From contig DAOPPX010000010.1 of assembly GCA_035358715.1 (NCBI GenBank), positions 1-64,000 on the forward strand: a stretch of 64,000 bases of DNA, given 5' to 3'. The notes under the pieces are model-generated. The model did no database searches. It worked only from the letters and a program-made list of their open reading frames with translations, and was not told where the DNA came from. A program made the translations under genes and the position numbers. Source of the DNA: UBA8199 sp035358715 (GTDB lineage: Bacteria; Verrucomicrobiota; Verrucomicrobiia; Limisphaerales; UBA8199). Positions 26,244-33,252 of the stretch are shown here, piece after piece (positions within the stretch are counted from its first letter, which is position 1; every line of letters starts with the position of its first letter).

Positions 26244-26303
26244 GTAAGTGCGGATTTCGGAGTACGCACTGCGGAATGAAGCCCAGACCGCTCTGGTTTC
26301 TCA

Positions 26304-26327
26304 ATCCGCACTCCGCACTCCGCATTC
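26304..26327. repeat. 7-bp tandem repeat (ACTCCGC), second site
   Basis: Three imperfect units of the repeat seen at 14849-14873 lie between the SRP RNA and dnaX. An inverted, degenerate copy (GCGGATTTCGGAGTACGC) lies about 45 bp nearer dnaX, so the site can also fold as an imperfect hairpin. Confidence 0.5.
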
Positions 26328-26338
26328 AAAACTCAAAA

Positions 26339-26434
26339 GTGCCAGGGTGACCACGGCAAATGCGGAGCAGACTGCCGTTGCTGCCTTCCGGCCCTGGCGG
26401 GGTTCGTAAGTCCACAGTCCATGGGCCCTGGCAA
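26339..26434 (-). ncRNA. ffs: Signal recognition particle RNA (small bacterial 4.5S type)
   Basis: Read on the minus strand, the region carries the SRP hallmark CCAGGGCCGGAAGGCAGCAA, containing the conserved GGAAG loop and the asymmetric internal loop that bind Ffh. The ends TGCCAGGG (5') and CCCTGGCA (3') pair over eight bases, fixing a length of about 96 nt, close to the 4.5S class without an Alu domain. It lies upstream of dnaX-ybaB-recR on the same strand, an arrangement known from Bacillus (scr-dnaX-yaaK-recR). Exact ends are inferred from the terminal helix. Confidence 0.92.
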
Positions 26435-26568
26435 TCAGAACTCTGGCGCATGGATGCCGCGGCTTCAAGCCGAATTTGCAGGCTTGGACAATTTATCTCG
26501 AATGCGGCCGGGCGAACGGTTAGCGTGGGGCGCGCATGGGTGCATTCGTGACAGACTAGCAGACCGCC

Positions 26569-28116
26569 ATGAGCGAGTTCGTCCATATCGAGCTGTTGCC
26601 GTTGGGCAAGGTGCTGCGGGTCAAGCGCGGCACGCCCTTGCAGGACGCGTTGTTTGCGCAGGGCGTCGAGTTTCCGTGTGGCGGGCGTGGGCGCTGCAAA
26701 GGCTGCAAAGTCAGGGTGCTGGCGGGCTCGCTGCCAATTTCGGAGGAGGAAAGGCAGAAACTCACTCCCGCCGAGCTGGCCGGAGGTTGGCGGCTGGCCT
26801 GCCGCGGACGAGCGGAGAGGGACCTGAAGATCGAGCTGGCCCAGTGGGAGGCAGCGATTCTCGCTGACGATTCGGTGCTCGATTTCACGCCCCGGCAGGG
26901 GTTGGGCATAGCGGTTGACCTGGGCACCACCACCATTGTGGCGCAGTTGGTTGACTTGCAGACCGGGCACGTGCTGGGCGTGCGCGCGGCGCTCAATGCC
27001 CAGGCCAGGCACGGCGCCGACATCATGAGCCGCATTGAATTCGCCCTGGCCGGCCAAAGCCAGCAGGTGTTGCAGGATCTGGTGCGCCAACAGATCGGCG
27101 GTCTGGCCGGCGCGCTGCTCGAGGAGCCTTCCGCCGGGGCGCGCGAGGTCGAAAGCGTGGTGGTGGTCGGCAACACGGTCATGCACCATCTGTTCTGCGG
27201 TATCAGTCTCGAGCCACTTTCGCATTACCCATTCGAGCCCGTTTCGGCGGGGCTGCAGCGGTTTGACACCGCTCAATTGGGGTGGGATTTGCGCGGTAAT
27301 CCGGTGGTGCGGTTCCTGCCCTGTCTCGGGAGTTTCGTCGGCAGTGACATCCTCGCAGGCGTGCTGGCGACCAGGCTGCGCGAGAGCAAACAGTTGGCCG
27401 CGCTTATTGACTTGGGAACCAACGGAGAAATCGTCGTGGGCAACCACGAACGCATGCTTTGCGCGTCCACGGCAGCCGGACCGGCCTTCGAAGGCGCGCG
27501 CATCTCCATGGGCATGCGGGCGGCGACGGGCGCCATTGCCGGGGTGTGCGTGGATGAAGGCCGGCTGCGGTGTCATGTGCTGGGCGATGTCGCGCCCCGC
27601 GGCATTTGCGGCAGCGGCCTGGTGGATGCGGTAGCCGCGGGCCTGGAGCTGGGCTGGATTTCCGCAAATGGCCGGCTGACCCGTGGCGACTCGCTGGCGC
27701 TGGCGGAGCCGGTCTCGCTCAGTCAACGTGACATTCGGGAGTTGCAGTTGGCCAAAGGCGCCATTGCCGCCGGCCTGCGCATCCTGCTGGAGCAGTGGGG
27801 CGCAACGAAGGCCGACCTCTCACAGGTCTTCCTCGCTGGCGCTTTCGGCAACTACATCAACCACGCCAGCGCGCGGAGAATCGGCCTGCTGGATTTCACC
27901 GCGGATCGGGTCCGGCCGGCCGGCAACACCGCCCTGCTGGGCGCCAAGCTGGCGCTCTTCAGCCTGCCCGAGCATGACACCGCCTATGCCGAAATCCGGG
28001 CCAAGGTGAGGCACGTCTCCCTGAACGAGGATGCGCGGTTCCAGGAGATATTTGTGGAAGAAATGGCGTTCCCTGCGGGGTGCAGTCACACCCCCAGCCG
28101 GGAGACAACTCCGTAA
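26569..28116 (+). CDS. RACo-like 2Fe-2S/ASKHA ATPase (DUF4445 family)
   Basis: The 515-aa protein starts with a plant-type 2Fe-2S ferredoxin domain: Cys37, Cys43 and Cys46 in FPCGGRGRCKGC, and Cys78 in WRLACRG. An ASKHA-fold ATPase follows from about residue 110, with VDLGTTTIVAQL, IDLGTNGEIVVGN and ICGSGLVDAVA. This is the architecture of reductive activators of corrinoid proteins (RACo), which use ATP to reduce cob(II)alamin in methyltransferase systems. No corrinoid protein or methyltransferase gene is adjacent, so its partner lies elsewhere. It is the only gene of its direction between the SRP RNA and DUF2203. Confidence 0.82.
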   Translation: MSEFVHIELLPLGKVLRVKRGTPLQDALFAQGVEFPCGGRGRCKGCKVRVLAGSLPISEEERQKLTPAELAGGWRLACRGRAERDLKIELAQWEAAILADDSVLDFTPRQGLGIAVDLGTTTIVAQLVDLQTGHVLGVRAALNAQARHGADIMSRIEFALAGQSQQVLQDLVRQQIGGLAGALLEEPSAGAREVESVVVVGNTVMHHLFCGISLEPLSHYPFEPVSAGLQRFDTAQLGWDLRGNPVVRFLPCLGSFVGSDILAGVLATRLRESKQLAALIDLGTNGEIVVGNHERMLCASTAAGPAFEGARISMGMRAATGAIAGVCVDEGRLRCHVLGDVAPRGICGSGLVDAVAAGLELGWISANGRLTRGDSLALAEPVSLSQRDIRELQLAKGAIAAGLRILLEQWGATKADLSQVFLAGAFGNYINHASARRIGLLDFTADRVRPAGNTALLGAKLALFSLPEHDTAYAEIRAKVRHVSLNEDARFQEIFVEEMAFPAGCSHTPSRETTP

Positions 28117-28195
28117 TGCGGGACGGAGGCCGAGGACTGCAGGAAGAACCCAACCTTCCTCGCGGGCCTGGCGCCCCGGAGTCTGATTGCGGCCC

Positions 28196-28579
28196 CTATA
28201 GCCGTTCGCGCCCGGCGTAACCCGCGTCCAGATCGTGCCAGAACTCGATGTCCTCGTCGTCCTGCTCCCAGCAGAGGAACACCTCTCGCCCGCCGATGAT
28301 CGCCGGGAAATCAACCAGCCCGCGTTCAACATCCTTGAGTTGGATTTCCCGGCGCGCAAACTCCAGCAACAGTTCATCCTGGTCAACCAGGGTCCTGACC
28401 CATGTGTTCACCAGCGCGCCCCCCAGATCACACCCCGGAACCATCAACCCGCTCAGGCGCCTCTCGACCTTTGCCTGTTCGGCGCGCAGGTGGTCGAGCC
28501 GCTGCAACCACTGCCGGACGCGCGGCAGCATCTCCCGGGCTTCCTCCTGGGTGTAATGCTTCTTAAACCGATAGGGCAT
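28196..28579 (-). CDS. DUF2203 family protein
   Basis: The 127-aa protein opens with HYTQEEAREMLPRVRQWL, then a helical central region, PGCDLGGALV, VDFPAIIGGREVFLCW and a C-terminal DIEFWHDLDAGYAGR. This is the full DUF2203 pattern, in which the ending with a Trp and Gly-rich tail is the most conserved part. Function is unknown. Confidence 0.85.
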   Translation of the reverse strand: MPYRFKKHYTQEEAREMLPRVRQWLQRLDHLRAEQAKVERRLSGLMVPGCDLGGALVNTWVRTLVDQDELLLEFARREIQLKDVERGLVDFPAIIGGREVFLCWEQDDEDIEFWHDLDAGYAGRERL

Positions 28580-28680
28580 AGCGGCTGGTGGGGTTACGGA
28601 GTCAAATCATCATTGGAAACGGGCGAGTCGCCTGCAACTCGTCAGGATGCGCGTCTCTGATCTGTGGTGGTTCCTCCGGA

Positions 28681-30378
28681 TCATTTTGGGGTGCCCGCCT
28701 CCAGCTTCTTGCGCACCTCCGCATTCGGTTCGACCGCCAGCGACTTGCGCCATGCCTCGCGCGCTTTGTCGGGCTCCTGCAATGCGCTGTAGATGTCGCC
28801 CAGGTGATCGAAAATGGTGGCGTCGGGCTCTTCCGACAACTCGGCCGCCTTGAGCGCGTAGGGCAGCGCCTCGCCGGGCTGGTTGAGCTTGAACAGCACC
28901 CACGCCAGGCTGTCCAGGAAAGCCGCGCTCTTGGGCTCCGCCTTGACCGCCTTCTCGATCAGCTCCCGCGCCGGCTGCAGGTTCACGCCTCGTTCTGCCC
29001 ACATGTAGCCGAGGTAGTTCATGGCCTCGGCAAAACCCGGCGCAAGCTGCAGGCATTGCTGAAAGTACTTCTCCGCTTGTTCGTAATCCCCGTTCCGCTC
29101 GCAGGCTGCACCCAGTTGGAAATAAAACCCCTCACTCAGGTGGCTCGGGTCGGTGGCCTTGGCGATAACCTCGGCGATGACAAAATGCCGAACTGCCTGC
29201 GCATAGTCCTTTTGCCGGTTATAGGCCAGCGCGGTGTAGAACTCCATCGCGAAGCTCTGCGCGAACCGTTGCCGCGCCTTCCCCAGAGTCGTCAGGGCTT
29301 CGTCGGGTTTCTTCAGCTCCATCTGCGCCACCGCCAGGTAGTAATAGGCAGATTCAATGTCCGGACTGAGCAGGATGGCTTTGCTCAACGCCTCGGCGGC
29401 CTCCGCCGGCCTCCGGTCTTCGAGGGTCAGCCGGCCCAGGTAATAGTAGGCCTGCGGGTTGGTCGGGTCATCGCGGAGGATTGCCTCAAGCTGTTCGCGC
29501 GCCCGCTTATGATCGCTGCCGCGCAGATAGATCGAAGTGAGATTGGCCCGCACCCGCTCTTCCACGAGCGGCAGTTCCGGAGGCTTCTTCAGCACCTCGA
29601 GGTAAAACTGCGCCGCCTGGGCCGAGTCGCCCAGCAGATTGTAGCCGTCGGCCAGCTTCAGCCGCAGCAGAGGGGTGAGCGCTTCCGACTTCGCGGCCCG
29701 GTCTAACAAGTCACGAGCCTTCACGTTCACGGCGGCTCTGGACGTTGAGGACTGAAGCCCAACACCCACGTACAGCTCGGCCAGCCCCACGAGGAAATCG
29801 GCGTCCACGTTTGGCTGCCCTGCCCCTTCGTCGAGCACTCCCAGCGCCTCTTCCGTCTGCTTCTTCGACAGGTAAAGCTGGCACAGGTTCCGATAGCCGA
29901 CGATTGCGCCCGGCGATTTCACGATCGCCGTGCGATTGGCTGCCAGGGACTCCTCCGGCTTCTCCAGGCTCGCATAGATCGAGCCCAACCGCGCATAGGC
30001 CTGCCCCGAGGCGTCCGGCTGGGCCGCCGCGCGAGTTGCCACCTCCAGCGCCCGTTGGAGCTGTCTGCCGCGGATCAATCGCTCTGACACCTCCAGCGCG
30101 AGCGCTTCATCCCCCGGCTCCAGCAGCGCTGCCTGGTAATACCCCTCCTCCGCTTCCTGCAGCTCCCCGTTCATCTCATGAATCACGGCGGCCGCATATC
30201 GGGCATGCGCTTCAGCCCTTGTCTCAATGGACCGCTCCTCCTCACGCTCGCGTTTCGCGGAACTAACCGCGGGACTTTCCGGCATTGATGCCTTGTGCCC
30301 CGGCACAGAACCGCACCCGGTCACCAGCAAACCTGCGATGGCCGACACCGCTCCAGCAATCCAGAAACGACGCAGCAT
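28681..30378 (-). CDS. TPR-repeat lipoprotein
   Basis: ATG 30378 places a signal peptide and lipobox (LLVTGCGS, Cys about 21) at the N-terminus of a 565-aa protein; the upstream alternative start would add 16 unmatched residues. The rest is a long series of TPR units, for example NGELQEAEEGYYQAALLEP, DPTNPQAYYYLGRLTLED, DYEQAEKYFQQCLQLAP and EEPDATIFDHLGDIY. It is probably anchored to a membrane facing the periplasm and acts as a scaffold; partners are unknown. Confidence 0.85.
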   Translation of the reverse strand: MLRRFWIAGAVSAIAGLLVTGCGSVPGHKASMPESPAVSSAKREREEERSIETRAEAHARYAAAVIHEMNGELQEAEEGYYQAALLEPGDEALALEVSERLIRGRQLQRALEVATRAAAQPDASGQAYARLGSIYASLEKPEESLAANRTAIVKSPGAIVGYRNLCQLYLSKKQTEEALGVLDEGAGQPNVDADFLVGLAELYVGVGLQSSTSRAAVNVKARDLLDRAAKSEALTPLLRLKLADGYNLLGDSAQAAQFYLEVLKKPPELPLVEERVRANLTSIYLRGSDHKRAREQLEAILRDDPTNPQAYYYLGRLTLEDRRPAEAAEALSKAILLSPDIESAYYYLAVAQMELKKPDEALTTLGKARQRFAQSFAMEFYTALAYNRQKDYAQAVRHFVIAEVIAKATDPSHLSEGFYFQLGAACERNGDYEQAEKYFQQCLQLAPGFAEAMNYLGYMWAERGVNLQPARELIEKAVKAEPKSAAFLDSLAWVLFKLNQPGEALPYALKAAELSEEPDATIFDHLGDIYSALQEPDKAREAWRKSLAVEPNAEVRKKLEAGTPK

Positions 30379-30459
30379 ACAATAACACGCCCACCCCTCC
30401 CCGATCCGGGCAAGGGTGGCGCTCAACGCACTATTCGGCAGCCTGCGAAGGCTGCAAGG

Positions 30460-30561
30460 CTACTTCTGCCAGGTGCGCTTCTTGTGACGATGCGCACGCA
30501 GCTTCTTGCGCCGCTTATGCTTGTTGATCTTTGCTTTGCGTCGTTTCTTTAGTGAACCCAT
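30460..30561 (-). CDS. 33-aa basic protein, AURKAIP1/COX24 (mS38-like)
   Basis: A short frame gives MGSLKKRRKAKINKHKRRK followed by KLRAHRHKKRTWQK. The LKKRRKAKINKHKRRK part matches the small AURKAIP1/COX24-domain proteins of Bacteroidota, Planctomycetes and Verrucomicrobiota, related to the mitochondrial ribosomal protein mS38. A role on the ribosomal small subunit is inferred from that relationship. The gene lies 81 bp upstream of the TPR lipoprotein on the same strand and is too short for many gene callers. Confidence 0.85.
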   Translation of the reverse strand: MGSLKKRRKAKINKHKRRKKLRAHRHKKRTWQK

Positions 30562-30827
30562 AGACAGTAGTGTCTGTGTTGTGCTTCTGCCGATCCGTTG
30601 TCAGCAAGCTGCGCGCAGTGCCCGCGCCGCTTCACAGCCTTTCGTTAACACCAGTCGGTCTTTTCGCCTGCATACCGTGCGGGATGCCCGCGCAAAGGTC
30701 AAGCCCGCGGGTGAAGACTGGAGCGTCTCTTGTTACTATCAGGCTGCGCCCGGAAACGAGTGCTATCCAGCGGCGCCGGCACCCGAAGCGGCCCGGGTTG
30801 TTTGGAGGTGGCTGCTGGAGCCCTGGC

Positions 30828-31883
30828 TCATGGCTGACCGGGCGCAAGCACAACCCTAAAACCAGTGCTACCCGTCCTGAGGCCCGGGTAGCCGTTGCTG
30901 TGGCGGTAGGCTGACCGGCAGTAAACGGCGTCGGAAAACCAGTAGCCGCCGCGCATGGCGCGGCCTGTGCCTGAAGCCGGCCCCTGTGGATCCACCACAC
31001 TCCCCTTGGGATAAGCGCCATACCAATCCCGGCACCATTCCAGCACGTTTCCGTGCATGTCATACAGACCCCAGGCATTCGGCTGATAGCTGCCCACTGC
31101 CGTGGTGCGGCCCAGATAGCCAATACCTGTGCTGTTGGTGTTAATGCTTCCCGTCGCGGCATTATACTCGTAGTAGGTGCAGAAATTCGCCATCCCATTG
31201 CGCAGTGCATTACCGTAATGAAATGCCGTCGCCGTCCCCGCCCGGCACGCATACTCCCACTCCGACTCCGTCGGCAAGCGAAACACCCAGCCAACCGCCA
31301 ACCGCCCCGCCGCCCGCTCCTGTTGCGTCAAACGCCCACAGTAGTTCGTCGCGTCCTTCCAACTCACCTCCTCCACCGGCCGCTTCAGGTCGCCAGTGAA
31401 GTAACTTGGATTGCTCCCCATCACCTGTAAATACTCACGCTGTGTCACCTCATGTTTGCCCATGTAGAATCCCTTCGTCAGCGTCACGGTGTGCTGCGTC
31501 TCATCAGAGAATCGCAGGGCCTCGCCCGCCGGGCTGCCCATGGAAAACGTGCCGGGCGCAATCCAGACCATATTCGAGATAACGGCGTTGGTCGCCACCT
31601 GCAAGGTGAATGCCCGATAGAAACGCCCCGGCGGACCGCCGTTGGCATCGGCCACCACATAAGGGCTGCTCAAGAGCGGAGTCAGATTCGTCAGGACCTT
31701 CCAGCAAAGCCCGCCGGTAAGATTAGTGGCCCGTTGAATCGTATAATTGGCGCCAACGTCACCCGCAATCTTCAGCCGAGCCAATCCGTTGGACACCTGC
31801 ACACTCAGCACTGGTGGAGTTTGAGTATAAGCTGCCCCCGCCAGTAAAGCCACACCCACGCAAACCGCGAACGCTTTCTTCAT
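30828..31883 (-). CDS. Secreted SUMF1/formylglycine-enzyme-like protein
   Basis: ATG 31883 gives 351 aa with a signal peptide (MKKAFAVCVGVALLAGAAYT). Residues 20-100 form a small module (ARLKIAGDVGANYTIQRATN ... RFYRAF) also found in other proteins here. The rest is an FGE-sulfatase domain: MVWIAPGTFSMGS, GKHEVTQREYLQVM, RLPTESEWEYACRAGT, DMHGNVLEWCRDW and RGGYWF. Only one of the two catalytic cysteines of true formylglycine-generating enzymes is conserved (the YCRSAYR Cys), so a sulfatase-activating role is unlikely. No sulfatase gene lies in the window. Function unknown. Confidence 0.82.
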   Translation of the reverse strand: MKKAFAVCVGVALLAGAAYTQTPPVLSVQVSNGLARLKIAGDVGANYTIQRATNLTGGLCWKVLTNLTPLLSSPYVVADANGGPPGRFYRAFTLQVATNAVISNMVWIAPGTFSMGSPAGEALRFSDETQHTVTLTKGFYMGKHEVTQREYLQVMGSNPSYFTGDLKRPVEEVSWKDATNYCGRLTQQERAAGRLAVGWVFRLPTESEWEYACRAGTATAFHYGNALRNGMANFCTYYEYNAATGSINTNSTGIGYLGRTTAVGSYQPNAWGLYDMHGNVLEWCRDWYGAYPKGSVVDPQGPASGTGRAMRGGYWFSDAVYCRSAYRHSNGYPGLRTGSTGFRVVLAPGQP

Positions 31884-32106
31884 ACTTTTCAGAGTAAATA
31901 GACCGTGGCCGAAACCTGGCCCGGTTGAGGAGTAGCAAGCTGCGTGCCCAGCCACCAAACGAAGGAACACGGCGGAACTGGCCAGAATACAGCCAGTGGT
32001 TGTCCTGTTACTGCTATTACGTCTGCACACCCGGCGGTCTGCCGGGGGGCAATTTGGGCTAAGGAGGAGCCCGAGGAACCGCCAATGGGCGGTCATCGGC
32101 TGCCTG

Positions 32107-33123
32107 TCAATCTGGCAAGGCAAGGTCCTGGGGCTTCAGCCCCGGCTTGAACTTGCCGAAGCCAAACCAGCCGGGCTTGTATTCCCCAACGTAAGCTACG
32201 TCGGCGCGGCGTGTAATCTTCTTCTCCAGCCCAACCGCCCAGTAGGCGGCATTGACCAGCAACCGGCGGAGCCCCTCATTCTCGAGGTCCACCGCCGCGC
32301 CCATCGTTGTCGTGAACACCTTCGAGGTGTTGCCCTTCTCTCCCGTGTAGTCCCGCACCCAGGCGATCGGCATCATGGGGTCGTTCTTGGGCCCCGCGAC
32401 CGGCGGGTCGCCTGGCTTCATGCCGGCTAAGACCTGTCCCCATACAAGCACCTTGGCATCCGAAGGCAATTGCGTGACGGTATAAACATCCGTCGGCCCC
32501 CAGATGTCCGCCACGCCGCGCAATATCGGATGCCCGCTGCACATCTCGTTGACCACCCCTCGCGTGCTTTCCTTGCCGTGGTTACCGTGGTGGTTTACCC
32601 ACGTCTCCCCGAGCACTTGCTTGCCAAATCCGCCCGGCCAGACGGTGCTGTGCCAGTCGTACTTGGCATACGGGCTTGCCTTGTTCAGATCGTACTTGAA
32701 GGCGTGGGTGCTGGTACGCAGGGCGATGATCGGCTTGCCTGCGTTCAGGTAATCAACGAAGTGTTTCATCTGCGCGTCGGGCAGTTCACGAAAGCGCAGC
32801 CCCATCACACACAAGTCGGCTGAATCAAGCGCCCTCATCCCCGGGATATTCGTCAGCGTGACCGGGTCAATCGTGCCGTCGGCCGGATTGACGGCAAACA
32901 GCACGGTGCACTTGAACCCATGCCGCACCGCGAGAATCTTCGCTAGCATCGGCAGCCCTTCCTCGGAGCGATATTCCTCGTCGCCTGTCAGGAACACAAT
33001 GTGCCTGCCCTGCCCCGGCCCCTTCCTGCCCTGGTAAACAACACCATCCGCCGCCTGCGCCCCGCCAGCGAGAGCCGCCAGCCACACCGCCAAAAATGCG
33101 CTCAATTGCCTGCTGATCTTCAT
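32107..33123 (-). CDS. Secreted ThuA-domain protein
   Basis: The 338-aa protein has a signal peptide (cleaved after GAQA) and a ThuA/class I glutamine-amidotransferase-like fold: IVFLTGDEEYRSEEGLPMLAK, ADLCVMGLRFRELPD, RTSTHAFKYD and MPIAWVRDYTG, with GNTSKVFTTTMGA near the end. ThuA proteins are linked to trehalose or related sugar utilisation and are common in Verrucomicrobiota and Planctomycetes. The catalytic Cys of amidotransferases is not seen. It is divergent from the GH36 gene, so a shared control region is possible. Confidence 0.85.
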   Translation of the reverse strand: MKISRQLSAFLAVWLAALAGGAQAADGVVYQGRKGPGQGRHIVFLTGDEEYRSEEGLPMLAKILAVRHGFKCTVLFAVNPADGTIDPVTLTNIPGMRALDSADLCVMGLRFRELPDAQMKHFVDYLNAGKPIIALRTSTHAFKYDLNKASPYAKYDWHSTVWPGGFGKQVLGETWVNHHGNHGKESTRGVVNEMCSGHPILRGVADIWGPTDVYTVTQLPSDAKVLVWGQVLAGMKPGDPPVAGPKNDPMMPIAWVRDYTGEKGNTSKVFTTTMGAAVDLENEGLRRLLVNAAYWAVGLEKKITRRADVAYVGEYKPGWFGFGKFKPGLKPQDLALPD

Positions 33124-33252
33124 GCCCGAGTCTTACCACTGCCGCGCCAAATGACAAGCACCCCATGCGAAACATGATTGCAGCCCGCGGGGAATTCGCC
33201 GATAAATGCCGTCATTAAGCGACGTGAACGCGAGCAAGACCCGGAAGCTGCC

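Noticed and set aside
26326..27726. Minus-strand frame covering the SRP RNA and the RACo-like gene
   Set aside because: The lower part is the SRP RNA and the rest is antisense to a gene with clear iron-sulfur and ASKHA motifs.
30562..30827. Possible small RNA or gene between the mS38-like gene and SUMF1
   Set aside because: No conserved structure or coding signal could be supported in this 266-bp stretch.
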